The notes below the pieces were generated by a model. It was not told where the DNA came from. It saw nothing but the letters and a program-made list of their open reading frames with translations, and searched no databases. A program made the translations under genes and the position numbers. From Gammaproteobacteria bacterium (lineage in GTDB: Bacteria; Pseudomonadota; Gammaproteobacteria; Pseudomonadales; Azotimanducaceae): DNA of 32,448 bases. Positions 9,101 to 17,361 of this stretch are shown here, piece by piece (position 1 is the stretch's first letter; every line of letters starts with the position of its first letter). The stretch spans positions 1 through 32,448 of the forward strand of contig JAPPIX010000180.1 in assembly GCA_028820495.1 (NCBI GenBank). Reading direction: 5' to 3'.

Positions 9101-11281
9101 CTGGTCCTCGAAAAGAACCGCCTGCGTGAAGTTCCCCTTGGCGCTCTGCGCGGATTGAACCTTGGCGGATTGCACTTGGCGCACAATCCTGGCTCGCCCT
9201 TCGAGTTCTTGCCGACCCCCGTAGCGGTGCCACCGCAGGCCCCCGTCGAGGGCCTGCCGTTACAGTTCGCCCTGGAGGTCGTCCCGGAGGCGCCCTTCCC
9301 AATGACCGCGGGGCTGTTCGCCCTGGGGGCCTCACTCGCGAGCCATTGGCAACAGATTGGCTCCGGTGAGTCCCTCAGCGTTCCCGTGTCCTTGGAGCCG
9401 GAAGGCGAAGGCGAAGGCTTGGTGACCGTTCACGTGAACTGGGTGCAGTGGCCTGGGGAGAACGACGTCATGGGGCCTACGTCCTATGAAGGCCACGGCT
9501 ATTCGGGCTTTCGGGTTGCGCCCGGTCCGCCTCTGACGCTCTACGGCTTCGCGGACGCGGCGTTGTCGCTGGGCGGCGGAGCCCGAACGTTCGACCTGCC
9601 GTCGGTGTTCTCCTACTTCCTGGGCGGCGCGGACTACGCCGCGTCGTCAGACGACGAGGGAGTCGCGGCGGCGGCCATCGACGGCCGGACGCTGACGGTC
9701 ACGCCCCAAGGCGCCGGGAGCGCCGAGGTGACGGTGACCGCCACCGGTCCGGACGGGGAGACCATGACGCGGCGGTTCTCGGTGACGGTGGCGGACGACC
9801 GCCCCTCGGTGCCGCTGTTCCTTTCCGGCGCCCACGCCGGGCGCGAGGGGTTCGCACGCCTGCTGAACCGTTCGGGAGCCGCAGGCGATGTGCGCATGAC
9901 GGCCGTGGACGGCGAGGGCGCGCGCCGTGAGCCGGTGACGCTGCGGCTGCCCCCCTACGGCGCAGTCCACTTCAACTCCGGCGACCTGGAGGAGGGGAAC
10001 CCCGAGAAGGGCTTGGCGAATGGGGTGGGCTTCGGCGTTGGCGACTGGCGGCTGGAGTTCGAGACCGAGCTGGACATCGATGCGCTGGCCTACGTCCGCA
10101 CCCGGGACGGCTTCGTGACCGGCATGAACGCGGTCGCGCCCTCGACCGGGAATGTGCACCGGATCGCGGCCTTCAACCCGGCCAGCAACCCCCGGCAGCT
10201 CAGCCGCCTGCGGGTGGTCAATCCAAGCCCGGATCCGGCACAGGTTGCCGTCCGGGGGATTGACGACGCGGGGGCGTCGCCCGGCGGGCCGGTGCGGTTC
10301 ACCGTCCCGGCGGGCGGTGCCCGCGAGTTCGACGCGGTCCAGCTGGAATCCGGCGACCCGCAACTGGACGGTGCGCTTGGGGACGGCGAAGGCAAGTGGC
10401 GGCTCACGGTGGAGTCGGACGCCCCGGTGGCGGCGATGAGCCTGCTCGAAAGCACATCGACGGGCCACCTGACCAACCTGTCGTCCGGGCCGGTGGTGCC
10501 GGACGGCGACGGAACGCACCACGTGCCGCTGTTCCCCGCCGCATCCGACCCGTCGGGCCGCCAAGGCTTCCTGAGGGTGTTCAACCGCTCGGAGCGGGAA
10601 GGGACGGTGCGGATCGCGGCGTTCGACGAGGCGGGAACCGAACACGGCCCCCTGGAGCTGTCCATCGGCGCAGGCGGGGCGGCGCACTTCAACTCCGACG
10701 ATCTGGAGCTTGGCGCCGCCAGCAAGGGGCTGAACGGCGGCACGGGTCCGGGGGGCGGCGACTGGCGGCTGGCGCTGGACAGCGGCCTGGACATTGGGGT
10801 GCTGGCCTACGTCCGCACCGAGGACGGGTTCCTGACCAGCATCCATGACACGGTCGCTGTCCGGGACGGCCGCCGCCGGGTGGTGACGTTCAACCCGGGC
10901 AGCAACACGAATCAGGTGAGCGTGCTGCGGGTGGTCAACCCGACGGCGGAGGAAGTCGAGGTTTCGGTGGTGGGCACCGACGATCGGGGGAGTGCGCCAC
11001 CGCGCCGGGGGGCCGTCTGGTTCACGGTTCCCACCGGTGGAACTTTGGACCTGGATGCGGCTGAGTTGGAGGCGGGCTTGGTTTCGGACTACCACTCGGA
11101 GCTTGCAGCCGCAGACCACGATGTGGACGAGCGTTTCCGTGGCTACTGGGACCGCTGGCCGCTGGGTGACGGTTCCGGCAAGTGGCGGCTCTCGGTCGCC
11201 ACCGAGCGGGGTGTGCTGGTCCAGAGCCTGCTGGAAAACCCCACCGGGCACCTGACGAACCTGTCGTCGGAGGCGCTATGA
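6158..11281 (+). CDS. Secreted metzincin metalloprotease with BACON, LRR, Ig-like and paired C-terminal domains
   Basis: A 1707-residue protein. The start at 6158 has GGAGG seven bases upstream and a signal peptide ending near A-L-G/Q-P (about residue 30). An in-frame ATG at 6128 overlaps the previous stop and is an alternative. Domain order: propeptide-like region; reprolysin-type catalytic domain with the full metzincin motif H-E-L-G-H-G-M-G-L-H-H (394-404), then F-G-T-V-M and F-S-N-P-D segments typical of bacterial M12B-like enzymes; a BACON-like beta domain (about 517-600); LRRs of about 24 residues (about 670-1015, P-G-A-F-x-G-L type); an Ig-like domain (about 1128-1212); two homologous modules of about 240 residues (from about 1219 and 1457), each starting V-P-L-F and ending G-H-L-T-N-L-S. 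It should cleave proteins outside the cell, with the LRRs and beta domains giving target binding. The downstream Dsb-like gene overlaps its stop by 4 bases. Confidence 0.85.
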   Translation: MNHLSGLRGLLRLARSIPLCAAMLLLTPQGALGQPDRALFATEARMRAPAAEAGGEPGHVQPRRIARADLAGLGALRESVASGVPGRLRLNLFRDVEFTASLERSASTASGYTLSGPLEGVPFGRAVLVVNGGEARGRIYTPDGNYSIRTAGGLQTVERMAPQPLRCGVGAHSEADAELEGDPRMSHRPRRGPASGMRHFSPADETPAKPAGLPAGPAVGASHKRGAASDASPGSDDGDVVDVLVVFPSFVRELEGGYARMLSLIDLDIATANEAYAASGVQLRVRLAAAEEVEYDLFREKTFLRADVDSDSVWSRMLEHLSGRHDGHMDEVHELRDRHAADLVLLHLGGEVHAMIDHFFIKGGAYAVYEVTADALEALGFSVATSGDGTVVAHELGHGMGLHHERSRGSRNEPFPYSHGFHYETIRGARADGPGEKLNEDDPFRFGTVMVATGGGRRYENYVLAFSNPDLVHPKDPDVRLGVPGDQPSSSPDGPADAARHLNELRGALANVRSRAEAEACAYEVTGEQGMLPADGGTYRLRVETQPGCAWTAAGGEWVASVSPRTGTGSADVEYRVGENNAFRRPVEMLIAGHVHARPQAGSRPVTPVCERSPLIKSLLTKNHPDYELVNPTFGWYTPCEDLDFDADYLASVRTFQKPHLSRNDGLDASGMRPGDFDGLTGLVDLKLHSIESVPPDFLFGLIGLRRLDIGVEHFWKHETAALRDIEPGAFRGLPGLRLLEIGPHRLKRLKSGMFEGLSGLENIRVWGPQEGSLTLEPGAFRGLSNARAMSFRGHSLNPLLRGVFEGLGKLMSLDLAGTGLESLGRGVFEGLGKLMSLDLAGNGLESLGRGVFEGLGKLMILHLDNNELESIETGVLDSLPELLRLDLSDNRLATLEPGAFAGLSKLEKLRLHRNRLRNLPLNVFEGLKSLQLLNLQDNPVGVLRNGLFTDLDRLRFLYMHGAGVTSIEPGLFDGVAHLEVLVLEKNRLREVPLGALRGLNLGGLHLAHNPGSPFEFLPTPVAVPPQAPVEGLPLQFALEVVPEAPFPMTAGLFALGASLASHWQQIGSGESLSVPVSLEPEGEGEGLVTVHVNWVQWPGENDVMGPTSYEGHGYSGFRVAPGPPLTLYGFADAALSLGGGARTFDLPSVFSYFLGGADYAASSDDEGVAAAAIDGRTLTVTPQGAGSAEVTVTATGPDGETMTRRFSVTVADDRPSVPLFLSGAHAGREGFARLLNRSGAAGDVRMTAVDGEGARREPVTLRLPPYGAVHFNSGDLEEGNPEKGLANGVGFGVGDWRLEFETELDIDALAYVRTRDGFVTGMNAVAPSTGNVHRIAAFNPASNPRQLSRLRVVNPSPDPAQVAVRGIDDAGASPGGPVRFTVPAGGAREFDAVQLESGDPQLDGALGDGEGKWRLTVESDAPVAAMSLLESTSTGHLTNLSSGPVVPDGDGTHHVPLFPAASDPSGRQGFLRVFNRSEREGTVRIAAFDEAGTEHGPLELSIGAGGAAHFNSDDLELGAASKGLNGGTGPGGGDWRLALDSGLDIGVLAYVRTEDGFLTSIHDTVAVRDGRRRVVTFNPGSNTNQVSVLRVVNPTAEEVEVSVVGTDDRGSAPPRRGAVWFTVPTGGTLDLDAAELEAGLVSDYHSELAAADHDVDERFRGYWDRWPLGDGSGKWRLSVATERGVLVQSLLENPTGHLTNLSSEAL
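8561..8776 (+). repeat. Three 72-bp tandem LRR-coding repeats
   Basis: Units at 8561-8632, 8633-8704 and 8705-8776 each encode a 24-residue LRR beginning R-G-V-F-E-G-L-G-K-L. The first two differ at only a couple of bases; the third diverges in its second half. Neighbouring LRRs are much less similar in DNA, so these are recent unit duplications inside the metalloprotease gene. Confidence 0.85.
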
Positions 11282-12399
11282 AGCACGGGCCGAACTGCTG
11301 GGTTGCTGCCGCGCTGTTGTCATTGGTTGCTCAGAGCGCGGTCGCAGATTCCGCGCTAGCTGCCAGAGACCAAGCGGAGATCTGGTGGCCCGCAGCGGAG
11401 TCGGGAGCGTCGCCCGTTCTCGGCCTGCCGGCTGGCCGTGTGGTGACAGTTTCGTTCTTGGACTCAAAGGGCGACCCTTGGCCGATGTCGGAACTGGTGG
11501 GTTCGGGCGCATCTTGGCTGACAATCCGCCAAGCGGCGGAGCACCCACATGTGGCGATTGTTCAGACCGAGGCGGAGATGGCCGGACAAGATGCCATGTC
11601 CGTCAACTTGGTGGTGCTCCTGAGGGGATTGTCGGAGCCGGTGCACTTGGCGCTTGAACCGGGCGTGGAGGCTGCGCCCACCGCCGTGACAGTGCGCATC
11701 GGGACGCACCAGAGCGGTAGCCCATTGGTGGGCACGGCTGTCGCTTCGCACGGCGCGGATTTCGACGCCGCGATCCGAGACTATCTGCTGGCCAACCCAC
11801 AGGTGCTGCGCGAGGCGCTGGACCCGGCCCGGCAGTTGGCCGCCCGGGTGTCCGAGCATCGGGACGCACTGCTTGCGGCGGCGGGCGTGCCGACGCTGGG
11901 CGACCTGTCCGGCGGCGTGACGGTGGTGGAGTTCTTCGACTACCGGTGCGGCTACTGCAAGCGGTCGCTCGACGCGGTGCGCGGCCTGCTGGGGGCGGAC
12001 GGCGTGCGGGTCGAGATGCGGGAGTACCCGATTTTGGGCGATGAAAGCGAGGCCGCGGCACGGGCGGCGCTGGCGGCTGCCCGCCAAGGGGCCTACGAGG
12101 CGGCGCACTTCGCTCTTATGGCGCACGAGGGCGGGTTCGATGCGGCGGCCATCGAGTCGATTATGGGAGAACTCGGCTTGGACGTGGAGAAGTTGACGGC
12201 GGACATGGAATCCACAGAGGTCGGCGCGCTGATCGAGGCGAACCGCGATCTGGCGGCCCGCATCGGCGTCACGGGCACGCCAGCGTTCCTGGCGCTGGGC
12301 CCGGGCGGCGTCGAAGTCTCCCCGGGCGCTTTGGACGAGGACCGCCTGGCGAGGATGGTTGACGCCGTTAGGTTGGACGACGCACCAATTCAGCGTTGA
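11278..12399 (+). CDS. DotH/IcmK-like domain fused to DsbA-like thiol oxidoreductase
   Basis: The ATG overlaps the metalloprotease stop (ATGA) and GGAGG lies at 11269-11273, so translation is probably coupled. The product has 373 residues with a signal peptide ending A-V-A/D-S. Residues about 45-140 contain V-T-V-S-F-L-D-S-x-G-D-P-W-P and N-L-V-V-L-L-R-G-L-S-E-P-V, a spacing recalling DotH/IcmK proteins of type IVB secretion systems. The C-terminal half is a DsbA/Com1-type thioredoxin: V-E-F-F-D-Y-R-C-G-Y-C-K with C224 and C227, a helical insertion, and the cis-Pro segment T-G-T-P (P335). It should oxidise or isomerise disulfides in the periplasm; neighbouring Cys-rich proteins are likely clients. 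The thioredoxin call is firm; the DotH/IcmK resemblance is by motif only. Confidence 0.8.
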   Translation: MKHGPNCWVAAALLSLVAQSAVADSALAARDQAEIWWPAAESGASPVLGLPAGRVVTVSFLDSKGDPWPMSELVGSGASWLTIRQAAEHPHVAIVQTEAEMAGQDAMSVNLVVLLRGLSEPVHLALEPGVEAAPTAVTVRIGTHQSGSPLVGTAVASHGADFDAAIRDYLLANPQVLREALDPARQLAARVSEHRDALLAAAGVPTLGDLSGGVTVVEFFDYRCGYCKRSLDAVRGLLGADGVRVEMREYPILGDESEAAARAALAAARQGAYEAAHFALMAHEGGFDAAAIESIMGELGLDVEKLTADMESTEVGALIEANRDLAARIGVTGTPAFLALGPGGVEVSPGALDEDRLARMVDAVRLDDAPIQR

Positions 12400-12428
12400 G
12401 CGAGCGGGACTCCATCAGAGCCTCCCTT

Positions 12429-13220
12429 ATGTACGCACAGATTGCCTTGGGCATCGAATACGACGGCGGTGCCTTCAACGGTTGGCAGCGCCAAAGCCAT
12501 CAACCCTCGGTGCAGAGCGAGTTGGAGGCCGCATTGTCTCAGGTAGCTGACCACCCGGTGCGCACGGTGGGCGCGGGGCGCACTGACGCCGGCGTGCACG
12601 CCACTGGCCAGGTGGCCAGCTTCCAAACCGCCAACGCCCGCCCAATGCGCGCTTGGTGCGATGGGGTGAACGCGCTGACCTCGGCCAGCGTCAAGGTTCG
12701 TTGGGCTCGCGCGGTTGATGCGGCCTTCAACGCTCGCTTCTCGGCCATCGCCCGCCGCTACATCTACTTGTACCGAATTGATGAAGGCCGTTCGCCACTG
12801 AGCGACCCGTTCACTTGGCGCAGCCCGCCCTTGGACGCCGAGGCCATGCGCCGCGCCGCCCAAGCGCTGCTCGGCGAACAGGACTTCACCAGCTTTCGCG
12901 CCGCCGGCTGCCAATCCAAGTCTCCTTGCCGGGAGGTGCGCCGCATCGACGTGCGCTCCGTTGCCAACTTGGTGGTGCTCGACATCGAGGCCAATGCCTT
13001 TGTGCTGCGCATGGTGCGCAACATCGCCGGGGCGCTGGCCCAGGTCGGGCGCGGTGAGCGGCCGGGTACCTGGATCGCCGAATGCCTGCAGGCCAAGGAT
13101 CGTGCGCTGATCGGCAAGACTGCGCCGCCCCGCGGCCTCTACTTGGTGCATGTGAGCTATCCGGGGAACGACTTTCCACCCGGCGGGCTGCCGCCGCCGC
13201 TTGCCGCTTCGGGAATTTGA
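12429..13220 (+). CDS. truA: tRNA pseudouridine(38-40) synthase TruA
   Basis: 263 residues, the usual TruA length. The enzyme converts U38-U40 in the anticodon arm of many tRNAs to pseudouridine in the cytoplasm. Visible family features are I-E-Y-D-G-x-x-F-x-G-W-Q near the N-terminus, the catalytic motif G-R-T-D-A-G-V-H with nucleophile D53, R-Y-I-Y-L-Y-R, and the C-terminal N-A-F-V-L-R-M-V-R-N-I-x-G. The ATG at 12429 was chosen over the upstream TTG at 12396, which overlaps the previous gene, because homologues start shortly before I-E-Y-D-G. It lies 29 bases after the Dsb-like gene and heads the housekeeping block. In many gammaproteobacteria asd and fimV precede truA; here the secreted-protein cassette does. 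Confidence 0.97.
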   Translation: MYAQIALGIEYDGGAFNGWQRQSHQPSVQSELEAALSQVADHPVRTVGAGRTDAGVHATGQVASFQTANARPMRAWCDGVNALTSASVKVRWARAVDAAFNARFSAIARRYIYLYRIDEGRSPLSDPFTWRSPPLDAEAMRRAAQALLGEQDFTSFRAAGCQSKSPCREVRRIDVRSVANLVVLDIEANAFVLRMVRNIAGALAQVGRGERPGTWIAECLQAKDRALIGKTAPPRGLYLVHVSYPGNDFPPGGLPPPLAASGI

Positions 13221-13231
13221 AATTTGACTGG

Positions 13232-13245
13232 TTCGAGCGCTCGAA
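13232..13245. promoter_or_regulatory. 14-bp perfect palindrome in the truA-trpF gap
   Basis: TTCGAGCGCTCGAA is a perfect palindrome. It sits in the AT-richest part of the 233-bp gap, just after a TTGACT box (13224-13229) and just before TAAACT (13252-13257). The arrangement suits a repressor or activator site over a promoter for the trp genes, but the -35/-10 spacing from TTGACT to TAAACT (22) is too long, so the promoter itself is uncertain. Confidence 0.45.
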
Positions 13246-13283
13246 TCTCTCTAAACTGCCGCCGCTTTAAGGGTAGCGTCCCG

Positions 13284-13329
13284 GTTGGATTCAGGTCAGG
13301 CTTCATGTTTGGCTCGATCTGAATCCAAC
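13284..13329 (+). promoter_or_regulatory. Leader hairpin upstream of trpF
   Basis: GTTGGATTCAG (13284-13294) and CTGAATCCAAC (13319-13329) are perfect 11-base inverted repeats around a 24-base loop. In RNA this would form a strong stem about 125 bases before trpF. No U-run follows, so it is not a normal intrinsic terminator, and no short ORF with tandem Trp codons is present, so classical trp attenuation is not supported. It could be a protein-binding site or an RNA stability element. Confidence 0.45.
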
Positions 13330-13453
13330 TTAACGAGGCGATGCCGCAGACCAACGAGTGGACGGTCGCCGGGCGCAAAAGGTGACTCATGTGGCAACGT
13401 CATCCCGCGATCAAGGAAAATGGACACTACCCACTCCGGCAGGACGTTGACTC

Positions 13454-14071
13454 ATGGCCCTCAAAATCAAGATCTGCGGCATCACCCGGGTGGAGGACTT
13501 GGAAGTCTTGGTGCGCCTGAAGGTCGATGCGGTCGGGCTGATGTTCGCCGAGGAAAGTCCACGGCGCTTGGCCCTTGCCGACGCGCGGCGCCTTTCGGAG
13601 CAAGCCCAGGGACGCATAGCGCGAGTGGGCGTGTTCGCCGATGCCGAGCCGGCCGCGGTGCGGGCCGCCATCGACCACGTGGGGCTCGATGCGCTCCAGT
13701 TTCACGGTCAGGAGGATGCCGCCTACTGCGCGGCTTTCGGCCTGCCGTACCTTAAAGGGTTCAAGGTAACCGGCGCAGTGGATGAAGGTGCCCTCAGGCA
13801 GCGCTATGCTGATGCCTGCGCCCTGCTTTTGGATGCGGGGGCTGGCGGCGGCGAACCGTTCGACTGGCGGCATTGGCCAGACCAACCTTCCGGTCCTTGC
13901 ATTCTGGCCGGGGGGTTGGGGCCTGACAACGTGGGCGGTGCCGTGGGATTGCTAAAGCCTTGGGGCGTGGACGCGAGCAGCGGCGTGGAAGGTGCGCGAA
14001 AGGGCGTGAAGGATACTGTCAAGATGAAGGAATTCGTAGCGGAGGCGCGCCATGCCGCAGCCGGGGAGTAA
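13454..14071 (+). CDS. trpF: Phosphoribosylanthranilate isomerase TrpF
   Basis: 205 residues, a normal length for monofunctional TrpF. It catalyses the Amadori rearrangement of phosphoribosylanthranilate to CdRP in tryptophan synthesis. Key features: K-I-C-G-I at 6-10 with the catalytic Cys8, G-L-M-F and S-P-R in the phosphate-binding N-terminal part, L-Q-F-H-G, a central L-L-D-A-x (general acid region), and the C-terminal L-A-G-G-L and D-A-S-S-G-V-E phosphate-binding loops. It follows a 233-bp gap with regulatory-looking dyads and overlaps trpB by 20 bases, so it probably begins a transcription unit or is an internal promoter point. Confidence 0.97.
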   Translation: MALKIKICGITRVEDLEVLVRLKVDAVGLMFAEESPRRLALADARRLSEQAQGRIARVGVFADAEPAAVRAAIDHVGLDALQFHGQEDAAYCAAFGLPYLKGFKVTGAVDEGALRQRYADACALLLDAGAGGGEPFDWRHWPDQPSGPCILAGGLGPDNVGGAVGLLKPWGVDASSGVEGARKGVKDTVKMKEFVAEARHAAAGE

Positions 14072-15263
14072 CTACGCGCAGCCCTCGTCGGACGGCCACT
14101 TCGGCCAGCACGGGGGTCGTTTCGTGGCGGAGACGCTGATCCATGCCCTCGATGAGCTGGAGGCGCTCTACGAGCAGGCCAAGGCGGATCCGGAGTTTCA
14201 GGCCGAGTTCGCCGAGGACTTGGCCCGCTTCGTTGGGCGGCCGTCGCCGCTGTACTTCGCCCGGCGGCTGACCGATCTCTTGGGCGGGCCGCAGATCTTC
14301 TTGAAGCGCGAGGATCTCAACCACACCGGGGCGCACAAGATCAACAACTGCATCGGCCAGGCACTCCTGGCTCGGCGCATGGGCAAGCCGCGGGTGATTG
14401 CCGAGACCGGGGCGGGGCAGCACGGTGTGGCCACCGCCACCGTGGCGGCCCGATTCGGGCTCGAATGCCAAGTCTACATGGGCACTAAGGACATCGCCCG
14501 CCAAGCGCTCAACGTTTATCGCATGAAGCTGCTCGGCGCTTCCGTAGTGCCGGTCGATTCGGGATCGAAGACCTTGAAGGACGCCTTGAACGAGGCGCTG
14601 CGCGACTGGGTGACCCACGTGGACGACACCCATTACATCATCGGTACGGTGGCTGGTCCGCACCCCTATCCCACGCTGGTGCGGGATTTTCAATCGGTGA
14701 TCGGCCAAGAGGCGCGCAGCCAATGCCTGCAGCAGATGGGACGCCTGCCGGATACGCTGGTCGCCTGCGTCGGCGGCGGCTCCAATGCGCTCGGCCTGTT
14801 CCATCCGTTCATCGACGATGAGGCCGTGCGGCTGGTAGGCGTCGAGGCGGCTGGGCTGGGGCTGGAAACGGGGCGTCATGCGGCACCCTTGAACGACGGC
14901 CAAGTGGGCGTTCTGCACGGTAACAAGACCTACCTAATGCAGGATGCCGATGGCCAGATCAGCGACACCTACTCCATATCGGCGGGTCTGGACTACCCGG
15001 GCGTCGGCCCGGAACATGCCCATCTGAAGGACATCGGCCGGGCCGAATACGATGCGGTCACCGATGAGGAGGCGCTGGCCGCCTTTCGCCTGCTCAACGA
15101 GACCGAGGGCATCATGCCAGCCTTGGAGAGCAGCCATGCAGTGGCCTGGGTGGTGCGCGAAGCGCCGCGGCTGGGCGCCGGGCAGATCGTCGTGATCAAT
15201 CTGTCGGGGCGCGGCGACAAGGACATCGAGACGGTGGCCAAGCTCGACGGCACCACGCTGTGA
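14052..15263 (+). CDS. trpB: Tryptophan synthase beta chain
   Basis: 403 residues, typical of TrpB1. The PLP enzyme joins indole to serine to make tryptophan, in an alpha2-beta2 complex with TrpA. The PLP lysine is K96 in H-T-G-A-H-K-I-N-N. Also seen: G-R-F-V-A-E-T-L near the start, E-T-G-A-G-Q-H-G-V, the phosphate loop G-G-G-S-N-A, and the C-terminal L-S-G-R-G-D-K-D. The start lies inside trpF (20-base overlap) and the stop overlaps the trpA start (GTGA), which suits coupled translation of the two subunits. Confidence 0.98.
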   Translation: MPQPGSNYAQPSSDGHFGQHGGRFVAETLIHALDELEALYEQAKADPEFQAEFAEDLARFVGRPSPLYFARRLTDLLGGPQIFLKREDLNHTGAHKINNCIGQALLARRMGKPRVIAETGAGQHGVATATVAARFGLECQVYMGTKDIARQALNVYRMKLLGASVVPVDSGSKTLKDALNEALRDWVTHVDDTHYIIGTVAGPHPYPTLVRDFQSVIGQEARSQCLQQMGRLPDTLVACVGGGSNALGLFHPFIDDEAVRLVGVEAAGLGLETGRHAAPLNDGQVGVLHGNKTYLMQDADGQISDTYSISAGLDYPGVGPEHAHLKDIGRAEYDAVTDEEALAAFRLLNETEGIMPALESSHAVAWVVREAPRLGAGQIVVINLSGRGDKDIETVAKLDGTTL

Positions 15264-16063
15264 GCCGCATCGGCCCAACCCTCGAAGCGTTGCGCGGCCA
15301 GCAGCGGACCGCGCTGGTGCCCTTCATCACCGCGGGGGATCCCCACCTTGACGCCACCGTGCCGGCGCTGAACGCCTTGGTTCAGGGCGGTGCCGACCTG
15401 CTGGAGCTTGGCGTGCCGTTCAGCGATCCCGAAGCGGACGGTCCGGCCATCCAGGCTTCATCGGAACGCGCCCTAGCGAATGGCACGGGATTGCGTGACG
15501 TGCTCGACTGCGTGGCCGAGTTCCGCTCCAGCAACGACCGGACGCCCGTCATCCTCATGGGCTATCTGAACAGCGTGTTGGCCATGGGGGAGGGGGCCTT
15601 CGCCAAGGCCGCCGCCGAAGCGGGGGTGGATGGGATGATCATCGTCAACTTGCCTCCGGAGGAGTCGGACTCACTGCGGGGCGCCTTGGCGACGCAGGGC
15701 ATCGACCTGATCCTGCTGGCCGCGCCCACCACCAGCGACGAACGGCTCAGCGCCATCGACCGAGCGGCCACCGGCTTTGTTTACTTGGTGTCGCTCAAGG
15801 GCACCACCGGCGCCGACCACATCAGCATCGGCGAAGTCAAGCAGCACTTGGCTCGGCTGCGGGCGCGCACCCGGCTGCCGATTTTGGTCGGCTTCGGCAT
15901 CAAGGATGGGCCCACCGCGCGGGCCTTGGGCGAGCAGGCCGACGGCGTGGTGGTCGGAGCGGCCATCGTCTCGCGCATGGCGGCGCTAAGCGCGGATGTC
16001 GACGCCATCCCGGAGACGCTGCGCCAATTTGCTCACGACCTCCGCCAAGCCTTGGATGCATGA
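15260..16063 (+). CDS. trpA: Tryptophan synthase alpha chain
   Basis: 267 residues, normal for TrpA, starting at a GTG that overlaps the trpB stop by 4 bases. It cleaves indole-3-glycerol phosphate to indole and glyceraldehyde-3-phosphate and passes indole to TrpB. The two catalytic acids fall at the textbook positions, E49 in L-L-E-L-G-V-P-F and D60 in [18 protein letters not shown] and the phosphate loop near G-A-A-I-V-S are also present. The stop overlaps the folC start (ATGA). In several gammaproteobacteria accD sits between trpA and folC; here it does not. Confidence 0.98.
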   Translation: MSRIGPTLEALRGQQRTALVPFITAGDPHLDATVPALNALVQGGADLLELGVPFSDPEADGPAIQASSERALANGTGLRDVLDCVAEFRSSNDRTPVILMGYLNSVLAMGEGAFAKAAAEAGVDGMIIVNLPPEESDSLRGALATQGIDLILLAAPTTSDERLSAIDRAATGFVYLVSLKGTTGADHISIGEVKQHLARLRARTRLPILVGFGIKDGPTARALGEQADGVVVGAAIVSRMAALSADVDAIPETLRQFAHDLRQALDA

Positions 16064-17361
16064 AGCCCACTGACCGTAGCCTAACGTGGTGGCTGGGGCA
16101 CATGGAGGCACTCAACCCCGCCAGCATCGACCTGGGGCTTGCGCGGGTGCGCGAAGTGGGCGAGCGCATGGCGGTGCTTGCGCCCGCGCCCGTTTCGGTG
16201 ATCGTGGCCGGCACCAACGGCAAGGGCTCCACCTGCGTGTGCCTGGAGCAGATCCTGCTCGCTAGCGGGCGGCGCACCGGCTGCACGCTGTCGCCGCACC
16301 TGCAGTCCTTCCGGGAGCGGGTGCGAATCAACGGCGTCGAAGCGGACCACGCCACCCTGTGCACGGCCTTCGAGGCGGTAGAGGCGGCACGCGACGATCT
16401 TGCCCTGACCTATTTCGAGTACTCGTGCCTAGCGACACTATTCTGCTTCAAGGCCGCCGCCGTGGACGTGGCGATCCTTGAGGTCGGCCTCGGCGGCCGC
16501 CTCGACGCCTTCAACATCGTCGATGCGGACGTGGCCGTCGTCACCAGCATCGGCCTCGACCACATGGCCTACCTAGGCGACTCCTGCGAAGCCATTGGCG
16601 CGGAAAAGGCGGGCGTTTTCCGCGCCGGCCAACGCATTGCCTTGGGTGCCGGGATGCCGGATAGCGTTTTGGCGGCGGCGGCCCGCGCTACCCGGTCGCC
16701 GATGCGTTGGGGGGAGGACGTTCGCCTGCTGGCGGAGAACAACCGGACCGGAGTCCCGACTTGGCAGGTCGAAATGGACGGGCGGCGCTTTTCCGGCTTG
16801 CCCTTCGGCGTCCTTCCAGCCGAGAACTGCGCCTTAGCCACCGCGGCGGCTTGCGCCGTGGATGCCGTCATGGGCGAAGACCGGGTCGATGAACCTTGCG
16901 TTCGTCGAGGCTGGTCCGAGGCATGGCTGCCTGGCCGCCTCGAAGCCTTCAACGCCGGTGGACGGCAATGGCTGGTCGATGTGGCTCACAATCCCTTGGG
17001 CGCCGCGTTCCTCAATGTGGAAATTCCGAGGCGTTTTCCTGGACGCCGCGTGGTGGCCGTGTTCGGCAACCTGCACGACAAGGACAGCGGCGCCGTTTGC
17101 CAAGCGCTCGACGGCTTGGTTCGCCATTGGGTGCTGGTTGACACGACCGGACCTCGCGGGCTCACCGCCGAGGAGCTGTCCGGCCGATGCGGCGGCGTCG
17201 AATGCTCCGTTGCGGGCGACTTGGATGCCGGTTTGGCGCTCGCCCGTTCGCTTACCGAGCCATCTGATGTTATTCTGGCATTCGGTTCGTTTGCAGTGGC
17301 CCAAGCGGCGCGCTCCAGATTGACGATGACCGATATAGCCCATAGGCCTCGCGGTGAGTGA
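16060..17361 (+). CDS. folC: Bifunctional folylpolyglutamate / dihydrofolate synthase FolC
   Basis: 433 residues. A Mur-ligase-type ATP enzyme that adds glutamate to dihydropteroate and extends the folate polyglutamate tail in the cytoplasm. The P-loop G-T-N-G-K-G-S-T is at 51-58. Then come the T-L-S-P-H-L folate loop, L-T-Y-F-E-Y, L-E-V-G-L-G-G-R-L-D-A, the S-I-G-L-D-H Mg-binding region, and the C-terminal D-V-A-H-N-P and F-G-N-L-H-D-K-D motifs. It overlaps trpA by 4 and dedD by 8 bases. Confidence 0.97.
   Translation: MKPTDRSLTWWLGHMEALNPASIDLGLARVREVGERMAVLAPAPVSVIVAGTNGKGSTCVCLEQILLASGRRTGCTLSPHLQSFRERVRINGVEADHATLCTAFEAVEAARDDLALTYFEYSCLATLFCFKAAAVDVAILEVGLGGRLDAFNIVDADVAVVTSIGLDHMAYLGDSCEAIGAEKAGVFRAGQRIALGAGMPDSVLAAAARATRSPMRWGEDVRLLAENNRTGVPTWQVEMDGRRFSGLPFGVLPAENCALATAAACAVDAVMGEDRVDEPCVRRGWSEAWLPGRLEAFNAGGRQWLVDVAHNPLGAAFLNVEIPRRFPGRRVVAVFGNLHDKDSGAVCQALDGLVRHWVLVDTTGPRGLTAEELSGRCGGVECSVAGDLDAGLALARSLTEPSDVILAFGSFAVAQAARSRLTMTDIAHRPRGE

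Noticed and set aside
13307..13384. Short ORFs in the trpF leader as a trp attenuator peptide
   Set aside because: One lacks Trp and the other has a single Trp codon; no terminator/antiterminator pair with a U-run follows.
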